From the NCBI RefSeq assembly GCF_023195755.1, contig NZ_CP096203.1, positions 2,976,001 through 3,040,000 of the forward strand: a stretch of DNA of 64,000 bases. The letters are read 5' to 3'. The notes under the pieces were generated by a model. The model worked only from the letters and a program-made list of their open reading frames with translations. It searched no databases and was not told the origin of the DNA. Position 1 is the first letter of the stretch; each line of letters begins with the position of its first letter. Position numbers and translations under genes: made by a program. Shown here piece by piece: positions 1 through 8,133 of the stretch. This stretch comes from Chryseobacterium nepalense. GTDB taxonomy: Bacteria; Bacteroidota; Bacteroidia; Flavobacteriales; Weeksellaceae.

Positions 1-1
1 T

Positions 2-454
2 ATCGAAAAAGATGGCGGCGATGTAAACAAATGGGTAGCTAAAGCTAAAGATAAAAACGACAGTTTCCGTTTAATGGGCTTCGGACACAGAGTGTACAAA
101 AACTTTGATCCAAGAGCGAAGATCATTAAAAAAGCAGCAGACGATATTCTTAACGCATTGGGGATTCAGGATAAAGCATTGGATATTGCTATGCAGCTGG
201 AAAGAGTTGCTTTGGAAGACGAGTACTTCGTTGAAAGAAAACTATATCCGAATGTAGACTTCTATTCAGGAATTATCTACAGAGCATTAGGAATCCCTAC
301 AGAAATGTTCACGGTAATGTTTGCTTTAGGAAGACTTCCGGGATGGATTTCTCAATGGAAAGAAATGAGATTGAAAGGAGATCCTATCGGAAGACCAAGA
401 CAGGTATATCAAGGTGCTCAGAAAAGAGATTACATCGATATGATAAACAGATAA
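2..454 (+). CDS. gltA: citrate synthase, C-terminal part (gene cut by window edge)
   Basis: Condenses oxaloacetate and acetyl-CoA to citrate in the TCA cycle, in the cytoplasm. The frame is open from base 2, so the first part of the gene lies outside the window; about 150 residues are visible. [15 protein letters not shown] carries the catalytic His, YPNVDFYSG the catalytic Asp and GRPRQVY a substrate-binding Arg, as in hexameric bacterial citrate synthases. A hairpin followed by a T-run ends the transcript at about 478-506. The identification is secure. Confidence 0.97.
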   Translation: MEKDGGDVNKWVAKAKDKNDSFRLMGFGHRVYKNFDPRAKIIKKAADDILNALGIQDKALDIAMQLERVALEDEYFVERKLYPNVDFYSGIIYRALGIPTEMFTVMFALGRLPGWISQWKEMRLKGDPIGRPRQVYQGAQKRDYIDMINR

Positions 455-477
455 TTATTCATATTATTATAAATCAG

Positions 478-506
478 TCCCAAAGCTTGCTTTGGGATTT
501 TTTATT
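478..506 (+). terminator. Rho-independent terminator of citrate synthase gene
   Basis: An 8-bp stem TCCCAAAG/CTTTGGGA with a CTTG loop is followed by TTTTTTATTT. It lies 24 bases after the citrate synthase stop codon. Confidence 0.9.
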
Positions 507-531
507 TCGTGGATTTTTTTTAACTTAAAGC

Positions 532-1026
532 ATGGAAAATGAGAAATTAAATTCGCTTAAGAGGGCAATGAGGATTAATATTGTTCTCTACATCATCTAC
601 GGGCTTTTCCTCATGGTTGAAACATTCGATTTTCTAGAGATGCTGCATTCCAAACCTGCAGATTATTCGCCCACATACAGTCTCGTAAATGTGATTTTCT
701 ACCAGATGGAGATGTTTATCTGTTTCCTTTGCGCTTTTACTCTGATTATTCTTGTATCAACAAAACAATCGGTAAAGATGTTGTTTTATATTAGCCTTAG
801 TCTTTTTATTTTTAGAATCGGAACGGTGTATTATCTATATTTTTACGAAACTGAAGAAAGGTGGGTACCCTTTATCTATAAAAGAGCCAATGATTTCAGC
901 ATGCTTTTCAGAAGGACTTTGGTTCCGGGACAGTTGATGGTAAGTGTAATTGTACTTTGGTATGCCTTTAAAGCATTAAAAAACATATCAAAAAACCGTA
1001 AATTATCTGATATGCCTGAAAAATAA
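532..1026 (+). CDS. hypothetical four-helix membrane protein
   Basis: I do not recognise the family. The 164-residue product has about four hydrophobic segments: near residues 15-31 (IVLYIIYGLFLMVETF), 60-80, 84-105 and 125-145. The C-terminus is short and basic, so a small inner-membrane protein is likely. It has its own transcription unit after the citrate synthase terminator and no clear partner downstream. The ATG at 532 is the only start that covers the first hydrophobic segment. Confidence 0.7.
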   Translation: MENEKLNSLKRAMRINIVLYIIYGLFLMVETFDFLEMLHSKPADYSPTYSLVNVIFYQMEMFICFLCAFTLIILVSTKQSVKMLFYISLSLFIFRIGTVYYLYFYETEERWVPFIYKRANDFSMLFRRTLVPGQLMVSVIVLWYAFKALKNISKNRKLSDMPEK

Positions 1027-1205
1027 GCAGTATCAATACAATTTAATATAATAAAATATCTTTAAAAGATGCTTATTCGAGCAATTAAATGTTTTAGTAC
1101 TTTAATGAGCCTTAATAAAAAACTGCAATAGGAATGTTTTTCAGATTTATATTGCAGCCCGTGTCTAAAAATGCTTTAAAAGTTTCCCAGATTCAGGCCT
1201 TTACT

Positions 1206-1213
1206 TATATTTG
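1206..1213 (+). promoter_or_regulatory. Bacteroidetes -7 promoter box for the amidino-hydrolase gene
   Basis: TATATTTG matches the TAnnTTTG -7 consensus of Bacteroidetes primary sigma promoters. It lies 19 bases before the ATG at 1233, so the leader would be only about a dozen bases. No convincing -33 TTTG is visible. Confidence 0.6.
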
Positions 1214-1232
1214 TAGCATTGCATAAATCTTT

Positions 1233-2147
1233 ATGAAACTAAATATAAAAAACGAAACAGGAAGGCTGAAATCAGTGGTTCTGGGACAGCCAAATTCTAT
1301 GGGAGGTGTTCCGACTCTTGAGGAAAGTTATGATGCCAAATCCTATTATTCCATACAAAACAATATTTACCCGAAAGAGCAGGATATTATTAATGAAATG
1401 AATGCTTTCGAATCCGTATTGAAAAAATACGACGTGGAAGTACTGCGCCCGAGTATTATAGAAGATTATAATCAGGTCTTCGCTAGAGACGTTGCTTTTG
1501 TTATTGATGATAAAATGATCATTTCTAATGTCATTACCGACAGGGCAGATGAACAGGGAGCTTACAGGAATATTTTTGAAAAAGTGGAATGGAGAAAGAT
1601 TATCAATCTACCGGAAACCGCGCATATTGAAGGAGGAGATGTAATTGTCTGGGACGATTTTCTTTTTATTGGGACCTGCTTCAGCGAAGACTACAGAAGC
1701 TATAAGACAGCCAGAACTAATGAATATGCCATAGAAATTCTCAAAGAATACTTTCCTAAAAAAAGGATTATCGATCTGGAACTGAAGAAAAATGATAAAA
1801 TTCCATATGAAGGTATTTTGCATCTCGACTGTACTTTCAACCCGATCGGTAAAGACAAATGTATTATTTACAAAGACGGTTTTGTAGATGAAAGTGATTA
1901 TCGCCTGATTATCGACATTTTTGGGGAAGAAAACTGTTTCCATGTAACGGCAGAAGAAATGTTTGAAATGTTCCCGAATGTTTTTTCGATCTCTCCGGAA
2001 GTAGTGGTTTCAGACAAAACTTTTACCAGGATGAACAACCACCTGAGAAACGAATGGGGAATGACCGTTGAAGAAATCCCTTATCGCGAAATTTCAAAAA
2101 TGGGAGGGTTGCTGAGATGTTCTACGATGCCACTTGTGAGAGAATAA
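1233..2147 (+). CDS. amidinotransferase/dimethylarginine dimethylaminohydrolase-family protein
   Basis: A guanidino-modifying (pentein) enzyme of 304 residues. Relatives hydrolyse arginine or methylarginines to citrulline, or transfer amidino groups. FARDVAF (83-89), HIEGGDV (131-137) and LHLDC (196-200, His198) are the substrate-binding and catalytic segments. Cys296 in GGLLRCSTMPL, close to the C-terminus, is the expected nucleophile. The length suits the family. A second pentein enzyme, CtlX, lies 0.6 kb downstream, and the polyamine cassette follows. That suggests, but does not prove, a route from arginine-type substrates through citrulline. Exact substrate is unknown; DDAH and arginine deiminase activities are both possible. 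Confidence 0.85.
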   Translation: MKLNIKNETGRLKSVVLGQPNSMGGVPTLEESYDAKSYYSIQNNIYPKEQDIINEMNAFESVLKKYDVEVLRPSIIEDYNQVFARDVAFVIDDKMIISNVITDRADEQGAYRNIFEKVEWRKIINLPETAHIEGGDVIVWDDFLFIGTCFSEDYRSYKTARTNEYAIEILKEYFPKKRIIDLELKKNDKIPYEGILHLDCTFNPIGKDKCIIYKDGFVDESDYRLIIDIFGEENCFHVTAEEMFEMFPNVFSISPEVVVSDKTFTRMNNHLRNEWGMTVEEIPYREISKMGGLLRCSTMPLVRE

Positions 2148-2236
2148 GTTTGAACGTTATAGGGTTTTAGAGTATGAGTGTATCAGTGTAATTGCATTTT
2201 GTTTAAAAAGTTTTATATTTTTAAACTTAAATACAA

Positions 2237-2640
2237 ATGATTATGCCTACTATAAAATTTCATCAGGATCTGCGGGTTTATCAGAAATCTTTTGATACAG
2301 CAATGGAAATCTATAAGCTTTCAAAAATTTTCCCTGCAGAAGAACGTGATTCTCTTACGGATCAAATACGAAGATCCTCACGCTCAGTTTCAGCCAATAT
2401 CAGTGGAGTATGGGGCAAAAGGAAATATGAGAATCTTTTATTTCAAAACTTACAGATTCTGAAGGCGAGGCAGGAGAAACTCAGACCTGGCTGCAATTTG
2501 CAAGAAGTTGTGAGTATATTAATGAAGAATAATTTAAAATTTTAAACAATCAATACAACCAAATAATCGGGATGTTAGTGAATATGATGAGTCAGTCACA
2601 AACTTGGTGTACATTTTCATCAATAAAAGAAGAAAAGTAA
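2237..2640 (+). pseudogene. four-helix-bundle (23S rRNA intervening-sequence type) protein, frameshifted and interrupted
   Basis: The first part, about 67 residues from ATG 2237 or 2243, matches the four-helix-bundle/S23 family: HQDLRVYQKSFDTAMEIY, then SLTDQIRRSSRSVSANI and WGKRKYENL. The rest of the family pattern resumes in the next frame as KLTDSEGEAGETQTWL (about 2446-2490). Adding one T to the four-T tract at 2436-2439 restores one reading frame through this point. That frame then meets a TAA at 2530-2532, beyond which family-like sequence (FKILNNQYNQIIGMLVNMM) continues to the TAA at 2638-2640. So there are two lesions: one frameshift and one nonsense codon. As it stands only a 102-residue product with a foreign tail can be made. 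Function of intact relatives is poorly known. Confidence 0.85.
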
Positions 2641-2646
2641 TTTTGT

Positions 2647-2688
2647 ACTAAACACTAAACACTAAACACTAAACACTAAACACTAAAC
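2647..2688. repeat. tandem repeat, six copies of the 7-mer ACTAAAC
   Basis: Six perfect, uninterrupted copies of ACTAAAC fill the gap between the broken four-helix-bundle gene and the ctlX gene, ending 41 bases before the ctlX ATG. No coding potential is seen here. Confidence 0.97.
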
Positions 2689-2729
2689 CACTCAGACTCT
2701 CAAACCTAAAACTCCCTACAACACAAACT

Positions 2730-3653
2730 ATGCAGACAACAGATACCGTACTAATGATAGAGCCGATTGCATTCGGATTTAATGCAGAGACGGCAAAAAA
2801 TAACTATTTTCAGATAGAGCAGAAAGGATTTGATACGCAGTTCAAAGCGTTGTCAGAATTTAAAGCTTTTGTTGAAAAACTGAGAAGCAAAGGAATCAAT
2901 GTCATCACCATAAAAGATACATTGGATCCCCACACTCCGGATTCTATTTTCCCCAATAACTGGGTAAGCTTTCATAAAGAAGGAAAAGTGGTTTTATACC
3001 CGATGTTCGCTTCCAACAGAAGAGTGGAAAGAAGAGAAGATATCATCGAAACCATCAAAGACCAGGGATATGAAGTTTCGGAGATCGACGACTGGTCTTT
3101 CCCTGAAACGCAGGGTCATTACCTGGAAGGAACCGGAAGCATGATCTTCGATCACGATAATAAAATTGCCTACGGCTCGGTTTCTTTAAGACTGGATGAA
3201 AATCTATTCAGGGAGTTTTGTGAGAAATATGGTTTTACACCGGTTGTTTTCCATTCATTCCAGACGGTTGGAGAAGAAAGACTTCCGATTTACCATACCA
3301 ATGTGATGATGTGTGTTGCAGATCAGTTTGTGATTATTTGTCTTGATTGTATTGACGATGAACTGGAAAGAAGCAAGGTTATTGAAACCATTAAAAATTC
3401 TGGAAAAGAAATCATTGAAATTTCTGAAGAACAGATGCAGCAGTTTGCCGGAAATATGCTTCAGGTAAATAATAAAGAAGGGCAGAAGTTTTTGGTCATG
3501 AGCGAAACCGCTTATAAATCTTTACATGAAGATCAGATTTCTGCGATAGAGAAATACTGTGAAATTATTTATTCAGACTTAAATACGATTGAAGTAAACG
3601 GAGGAGGCAGCGCACGTTGTATGCTTGCAGAAGTTTTCTTACCGAAAAAATAA
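2730..3653 (+). CDS. ctlX: citrulline hydrolase CtlX (pentein superfamily)
   Basis: A 307-residue guanidino/ureido hydrolase. Named relatives (CtlX) are associated with citrulline use and are thought to release ornithine from citrulline. Visible motifs are FPNNW (74-78), EGTGSM (133-138), His189 in IYHTNVMM and the nucleophile Cys297 in GGGSARCMLAEVF. The gene ends 24 bases before speD, so co-transcription with the polyamine cassette is likely. An ornithine-forming enzyme would supply polyamine synthesis, but no ornithine or arginine decarboxylase lies in this window. Family assignment is strong; the substrate is inferred. Confidence 0.88.
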   Translation: MQTTDTVLMIEPIAFGFNAETAKNNYFQIEQKGFDTQFKALSEFKAFVEKLRSKGINVITIKDTLDPHTPDSIFPNNWVSFHKEGKVVLYPMFASNRRVERREDIIETIKDQGYEVSEIDDWSFPETQGHYLEGTGSMIFDHDNKIAYGSVSLRLDENLFREFCEKYGFTPVVFHSFQTVGEERLPIYHTNVMMCVADQFVIICLDCIDDELERSKVIETIKNSGKEIIEISEEQMQQFAGNMLQVNNKEGQKFLVMSETAYKSLHEDQISAIEKYCEIIYSDLNTIEVNGGGSARCMLAEVFLPKK

Positions 3654-3677
3654 TATATTTGCTGAAAATATATTGAA

Positions 3678-4037
3678 TTGGAATCATTTACCAGCAAAGG
3701 TTTACATATTCTTCTGACTTTGGAAACGGAGTCAGAAGCTTTATTATTAGACAGTGAAGGGTTTTTGGAATTTACCCGAAGTGTACTCTCAACAAAAGAT
3801 GTTGAAATTGTAGGAGTGACGAGTCATGTTTTTGAAAACCATAGCTTTACAGCTGCTGTCTGCCTTAAGGAATCTCACCTGTGTATCCATACCTGGCCGG
3901 AATTCAGGCAGCTTACCTTTGATGTTTTCCTCTGCAATTATTTACAGGATAATACGGCAAAAGTTGAAAAAATTGCCGAAGAAATGATACAGTATTTTAA
4001 AGCTAAAACCATTCAGAAACACAAAATTTACAGATAA
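3678..4037 (+). CDS. speD: S-adenosylmethionine decarboxylase proenzyme (prokaryotic class)
   Basis: Makes decarboxylated S-adenosylmethionine, the aminopropyl donor for spermidine synthesis. It is made as a proenzyme that cleaves itself to form a pyruvoyl group. KESHLCIHTWPE contains the cleavage pair Glu65-Ser66 and His71, and Cys86 lies in DVFLC. The Ser-His-Cys spacing (5 and 20 residues) equals that of the Thermotoga enzyme (Ser63, His68, Cys83). At 119 residues it is slightly short for the family. There is no ATG in frame near the start, so TTG 3678 is chosen. It is followed after 2 bases by the DUF4178 gene. Confidence 0.9.
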   Translation: MESFTSKGLHILLTLETESEALLLDSEGFLEFTRSVLSTKDVEIVGVTSHVFENHSFTAAVCLKESHLCIHTWPEFRQLTFDVFLCNYLQDNTAKVEKIAEEMIQYFKAKTIQKHKIYR

Positions 4038-4039
4038 AC

Positions 4040-5509
4040 ATGCATTACATTTGTCCCGTATGTAAAACCGAGAATACAATTGATGCAGATTTTGAAATCA
4101 GTGAATATGTCTGCAAATCCTGTTCAAATCTTATTGATATTTCTAAAAATATTTCCGCAAAAGTTGTTAAAAAGCCTGTCGAAAGTGTTGTTCTGGAAGT
4201 CGGGCAGAAAGGAATAATTGACGGAACAGACTATACCGTAACCGGAATTATCATCCGAAAATACGGAAGTACTGTTTTCTGGAGAGAATATTATTTAAAA
4301 GATAAAAAGGGAGGAAATGCTTTTTTAAGTGAAAGTGACGGGCACTGGGTTTTTCTGCATGTGATTAATGCTATGGATGTTAAGAAAAAGCTTAATGATA
4401 AAGTTGCGGAATTCCATATGAAAAACTACAGATGGTACGAAACTACGCAATGTACAATACATGCGGCGGCAGGCTTTTTTGAAGACAGTCTCAATTTTTC
4501 GATTTCCAACTACAAAGAATATGTAAACGGAACCCAAATGATTTCTCAGGAACAGTCGGGCAGTAACACCGAGTTTTTCTTCGGGAAACATATTTCAAAA
4601 TATAAAGTAAAAAAAGCATTTAATATTCTTAGTCTTCCGAATTATTCAGGAATAGGAATTGTTCAGCCTTTTTATGTCAATGTAACACAGGCTATCAATA
4701 TTCTGGCTGTATCAGCGTTAATAATCTGCCTCATTCAGCTTTACGTGGTCGGTACCAGAACAAATGCCCTGGTTTTTGAACAGGAAATTAACTTTGCCGA
4801 TGTTGCAGATAAAGAAATGGTAAGCAAAAGCTTCGAATTATCCGGCGGTTCCGCACCTTTGAATGTTGAAGTTTCTTCCAATGTTGATAATTCCTGGGCA
4901 AATGTAGGATTAGGCCTGGTTAATGAAAAAAACAACGAAATTGTCTTCGCTTCAAAGGATATCGAACAATACCATGGCTATGAAGATGGAGAAAACTGGA
5001 GCGAGGGAAGCCAGCGTGAATCATTTAATTTTTGTGGCGTTGCTCCCGGAAATTATCATTTTGTGATTTCTGCTGAAAGACAGGAACCTCTTAAAACTTC
5101 GCAGCCTGCAAAATATATTTCTCCGGATGGTAATCTTTCGATATCGAGGGAAGAGAATGGAACCGTCAGCGTAACTAATCAGTCGACCTTCGAAACCACA
5201 TCTTTCGGGGATGCTAAAATGATTAAAAAAGATTCGGTAAGTACACTCGGGCAATTGGTTCACAAGATACTGGGAAAAGCGGATATTGATTCTTTACTAA
5301 ATGCAAATGCTCAAGCAGAAAGCATATCTGCAACCTCTGAAAATAAATCTGTAAAAATAAAAGCAGAATGGTTGCCGGTCTCTTTCAGGAATTTTGCATT
5401 TGTTCTTTTATTTCTCATAGCATTGGTTCTGGGTCTGTATTTCGGAAGAAGGGCCTTTGAAAGATCAAAATGGTTCAACAGTTCAAATTCACCGTATACC
5501 TATTCATAA
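4040..5509 (+). CDS. DUF4178 domain membrane protein with N-terminal zinc ribbon
   Basis: A 489-residue protein. A zinc ribbon (Cys5, Cys8, Cys25, Cys28) comes first. A DUF4178-like domain follows at about 50-200, with a YTVTGIIIRKYGSTVFWREYYL segment. A membrane helix lies near 218-237, then an extracytoplasmic beta-rich region at about 240-445, and a second helix near 449-468 ends in a basic tail. DUF4178 proteins have no established activity. In other phyla they recur beside DUF350 proteins and aminopropyltransferases, as here. The gene is packed tightly between speD and a small membrane protein gene, so it is probably part of a membrane complex that handles or senses the polyamine product. 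Confidence 0.8.
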   Translation: MHYICPVCKTENTIDADFEISEYVCKSCSNLIDISKNISAKVVKKPVESVVLEVGQKGIIDGTDYTVTGIIIRKYGSTVFWREYYLKDKKGGNAFLSESDGHWVFLHVINAMDVKKKLNDKVAEFHMKNYRWYETTQCTIHAAAGFFEDSLNFSISNYKEYVNGTQMISQEQSGSNTEFFFGKHISKYKVKKAFNILSLPNYSGIGIVQPFYVNVTQAINILAVSALIICLIQLYVVGTRTNALVFEQEINFADVADKEMVSKSFELSGGSAPLNVEVSSNVDNSWANVGLGLVNEKNNEIVFASKDIEQYHGYEDGENWSEGSQRESFNFCGVAPGNYHFVISAERQEPLKTSQPAKYISPDGNLSISREENGTVSVTNQSTFETTSFGDAKMIKKDSVSTLGQLVHKILGKADIDSLLNANAQAESISATSENKSVKIKAEWLPVSFRNFAFVLLFLIALVLGLYFGRRAFERSKWFNSSNSPYTYS

Positions 5510-5510
5510 G

Positions 5511-5708
5511 ATGGAAAATATACTTCATTACTTAAAAGAAAACTGGATTTTGTTTCTGTGCGGAATGTTTTTTATCGGCTGGTTTGCCTATCTTACTTTC
5601 GCAGGAAATCAGTTCTGTGACTGCGAAAAAACAGAAACCTACCGCGACGGAACAACAAGAAGATATCATTCTTCAGGAGTCGGCTATTACAGATACTATC
5701 ACAAATAA
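5511..5708 (+). CDS. small single-pass membrane protein of the polyamine cassette
   Basis: A 65-residue protein of unknown family. One hydrophobic helix (about residues 10-32, WILFLCGMFFIGWFAYLTFA) is followed by a short polar tail with a CDC pair, a TYRDGTTRRY stretch and many tyrosines. The ATG at 5511 lies one base after the preceding stop codon. An upstream in-frame ATG at 5457 would overlap the DUF4178 gene by 53 bases and add a charged leader, so 5511 is preferred. It holds the position taken by other small membrane or lipoprotein genes in DUF4178-DUF350 clusters elsewhere. Confidence 0.65.
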   Translation: MENILHYLKENWILFLCGMFFIGWFAYLTFAGNQFCDCEKTETYRDGTTRRYHSSGVGYYRYYHK

Positions 5709-5718
5709 AATATAAACT

Positions 5719-5934
5719 ATGGATCAGATCAACTTTTTACCGGTCATCAATTCAGTGATTTATTCCTTTCTGGGAATAGCCATATTGCTGGTTTGTTATG
5801 TAATCATTGAAAAATTAACCCCTGAAAAAACCTGGCACGAAATCGCTCACAATAAAAATACAGCTTTGGCTATTATTTTCGGAGCTTTCATCATCGGGAT
5901 TTCAATTATTATAAGCGCGGCAATTCATGGATAA
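5719..5934 (+). CDS. DUF350 family small membrane protein
   Basis: A 71-residue protein with two membrane helices (about 13-30 and 48-68) and the pattern YVIIEKLTPEKTWHEI between them, typical of half-length DUF350 (YjfL-type) proteins. Its function is unknown; relatives are found with aminopropyltransferases. The last 8 bases overlap the start of speE, which points to translational coupling. Confidence 0.82.
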   Translation: MDQINFLPVINSVIYSFLGIAILLVCYVIIEKLTPEKTWHEIAHNKNTALAIIFGAFIIGISIIISAAIHG

Positions 5935-7441
5935 AAAGAGGATTCCTCTTGAGCTGCTGCTGATGTTCTCAGTATTTGTCATTGCTACCTGTGGACTGAT
6001 CTACGAATTGGTGGCAGGGGCGCTGGCAAGTTATCTCTTGGGAGACTCCGTGAAGCAGTTTTCCTTTATCATCGGCGTGTATCTTTTCTCAATGGGAGTA
6101 GGATCGTATTTTGCCAAATTTATTAAAGGAAATTTACTTGATAAATTCATAGAAATTGAAATTCTGGTAGGCATTATCGGCGGAATCAGTTCTGTGGTTT
6201 TGTTTATTTTATTCAATACGCTGGCGCATTTTGAAGCTGTTCTTTATCTTTTTGTTTTTTTTACCGGGTGCCTTGTTGGCGTTGAAATTCCGCTTCTGAT
6301 GAATATTTTAAAAGACAGGGTGCAGTTTAAAGATCTGGTGTCAAACGTTTTTGCATTTGATTATATCGGTGCATTGCTGGCTTCTATTTTGTTTCCATTG
6401 GTTTTAATTCCGAATCTTGGTATCGTAAAAACGCCATTGTTTTTTGGATTGATTAATATTTCGATAGCGATATTTTTATGTTTTTACCTTAAAAATGAAT
6501 TGTCAAGACCGGTTTCATTAAAAATAAAATCGATTGGCGCATTCATTTTACTGGTTGTTCTTTTTATTTTTTCTGATAAAATTTTATCATTTTCGGAAGA
6601 AAAGCTATATGGTGAAAATGTTGTATATACCAAAAGCTCACCGTATCAGAGAATAGTTTTAACAAGAAATAACCGGGAATTCAGGTTGTATTTAAATAAT
6701 AACTTACAGTTTTCTTCTGTAGACGAATACCGTTATCATGAAGCATTGGTTCATCCTGCAATGTCGATGGCTAAAAAAATTGATCATATTTTAATTCTCG
6801 GCGGTGGAGACGGTTTTGCGGTTCGTGAAGTCTTAAAATATGAAGCCGTAAAAGACATTACTTTGGTAGACCTCGATGGAGAAATGACCAATTTTTTCAA
6901 AAATAATGAAACCATGCGTCGGTTAAATCAAAGCTCTTTATCCAGCCCTAAACTTAAAGTCATTAATAAAGATGCTTACATCTGGGTGAAAGAGAATACT
7001 AAAAAATACGACGTTATCATTATTGATTTTCCGGATCCTTCTAATTATAGCTTGGGAAAATTATACTCTTTACAGTTTTACAGGGAACTCGAAAAACTGA
7101 CAACTTTGGCCACTAAAATTGTTGTGCAGACAACTTCTCCTTATTTTGCTCCGAAATCCTTCTGGTGTATTGAGAAAACAATTAATCAGGTTTTTCCTTT
7201 TACCTCGGCATATCATACATATGTTCCGTCATTTGGAGAATGGGGATTCTCAATGGCTTCATTTGAACCTATTAATAATAAAATTTACCGAAAAATTCCG
7301 AATCTGAAATTTTATGATTACAATTTTTCCCAACTTTCTTACTTTACGAAAGATATGAAGACAAAAGATATTGAAGTGAATCGTTTGGATAACCAAATTT
7401 TAGTACGTTATTTTGATGAGGAGTGGGGGAAAGTACAATAA
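5927..7441 (+). CDS. speE: membrane-anchored polyamine aminopropyltransferase (spermidine synthase)
   Basis: Transfers the aminopropyl group of decarboxylated S-adenosylmethionine to an amine acceptor, classically putrescine to give spermidine. The 504-residue protein has about seven membrane helices in residues 1-220, then a Rossmann-fold synthase domain. Seen there are GGGDG (292-296) for the sulfonium substrate and the catalytic DFPDP (Asp367, Asp370), plus a C-terminal SFGEWGFSMAS segment. Standard SpeE is about 280 residues and soluble, so this is the long membrane-bound form. Its acceptor may differ from putrescine. It overlaps the DUF350 gene and shares the cassette with speD. Confidence 0.9.
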   Translation: MDKKRIPLELLLMFSVFVIATCGLIYELVAGALASYLLGDSVKQFSFIIGVYLFSMGVGSYFAKFIKGNLLDKFIEIEILVGIIGGISSVVLFILFNTLAHFEAVLYLFVFFTGCLVGVEIPLLMNILKDRVQFKDLVSNVFAFDYIGALLASILFPLVLIPNLGIVKTPLFFGLINISIAIFLCFYLKNELSRPVSLKIKSIGAFILLVVLFIFSDKILSFSEEKLYGENVVYTKSSPYQRIVLTRNNREFRLYLNNNLQFSSVDEYRYHEALVHPAMSMAKKIDHILILGGGDGFAVREVLKYEAVKDITLVDLDGEMTNFFKNNETMRRLNQSSLSSPKLKVINKDAYIWVKENTKKYDVIIIDFPDPSNYSLGKLYSLQFYRELEKLTTLATKIVVQTTSPYFAPKSFWCIEKTINQVFPFTSAYHTYVPSFGEWGFSMASFEPINNKIYRKIPNLKFYDYNFSQLSYFTKDMKTKDIEVNRLDNQILVRYFDEEWGKVQ

Positions 7442-7459
7442 AGGCTATCAATTATTTGC

Positions 7460-7467
7460 TATATTTG
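7460..7467 (+). promoter_or_regulatory. -7 promoter box of the toxin-antitoxin pair
   Basis: TATATTTG fits TAnnTTTG exactly and lies 32 bases before the antitoxin ATG, just after the speE stop codon. The pair therefore probably has its own promoter inside the longer cassette. Confidence 0.6.
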
Positions 7468-7498
7468 TATCATAAATTGATATTTAAAATATAAAATT

Positions 7499-7843
7499 AT
7501 GATAGCTGAAATTGAAAAATATATCGAAATCCAAAATAATATCGATCAGATTCTTAAAGATTCACCCTTTAAAATCTCTTACATCATTGAAAAAACAGGA
7601 ATAAAAAAACCAACTTTTTTTAAAAAGATGAAAGAAAAAAGATTTACTTCCGAAGAACTGCTTTCGATTGCTAAAGTAATGGAGCCAGTTTATAGAAATG
7701 AAACCCATGAAGAGATTTTAGAATCTTTAAAAAGGGCTGAAGAAGATATTGAAAATGGCAGAACTGTTTCCTTTAGAGAATTTTTGGCAGAGAAAAGAAA
7801 AAATTTGATACAGTCTAAGAATGATAAGAGTCGAAATAACTGA
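7499..7843 (+). CDS. antitoxin with helix-turn-helix, partner of RelE/ParE toxin
   Basis: A 114-residue protein. Residues about 20-62 form a small helix-turn-helix (ISYIIEKTGIKKPTFFKKM). The C-terminal part (EEILESLKRAEEDIENGRTVSF) resembles the toxin-binding tail of RelB/ParD-type antitoxins. It would neutralise the toxin encoded next to it and repress the shared promoter. The gene overlaps the toxin start by 23 bases, typical of type II modules. Confidence 0.78.
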   Translation: MIAEIEKYIEIQNNIDQILKDSPFKISYIIEKTGIKKPTFFKKMKEKRFTSEELLSIAKVMEPVYRNETHEEILESLKRAEEDIENGRTVSFREFLAEKRKNLIQSKNDKSRNN

Positions 7844-8123
7844 AGAAGCTCAACAGGATATCGACAATATTGGAGAATTTCTTCTGCAAAATTGGAACGA
7901 AAAGGTTTTGTTGAATTTTTATGATAAGCTGGAGAATGCAATTACAATCTTAGAATCAGGAAAAGTCTTTTTTGAAAAATATGAAGATACCAAATATAGA
8001 AAATTCCTTCTAACAAAACATAATACCATGATTTGTGACGTTAGATCAGATGTTCTGTATGTTTTAAGAATTATCAACAACTTTCAAAATCCTGATGATA
8101 ACTATGAAAGCATCTCAAAATAA
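7821..8123 (+). CDS. RelE/ParE family toxin
   Basis: A 100-residue protein with the ParE/RelE layout: ITEEAQQDIDNIGEFLLQNW at the start, FYDKLENAITILE in the helical part, then the strand segments KYRKFLLTKHNTMICDV and VLYVLRIINNFQNP. ParE-like members poison gyrase and RelE-like members cut mRNA on the ribosome; the sequence does not settle which applies. It overlaps its antitoxin gene and ends 10 bases before the FAD oxidoreductase gene. Confidence 0.8.
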   Translation: MIRVEITEEAQQDIDNIGEFLLQNWNEKVLLNFYDKLENAITILESGKVFFEKYEDTKYRKFLLTKHNTMICDVRSDVLYVLRIINNFQNPDDNYESISK

Positions 8124-8133
8124 ACTTTAAATC

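Noticed and set aside
2237..2545. Programmed frameshift in the four-helix-bundle gene
   Set aside because: A separate in-frame stop at 2530 also breaks the frame, so decay is simpler.
2647..2688. CRISPR-like array
   Set aside because: The units are 7 bases with no spacers; it is a simple tandem repeat.
5457..5510. Upstream ATG for the 65-residue membrane protein
   Set aside because: It overlaps the DUF4178 gene by 53 bases and adds a polar leader before the helix; ATG 5511 follows the stop codon directly.
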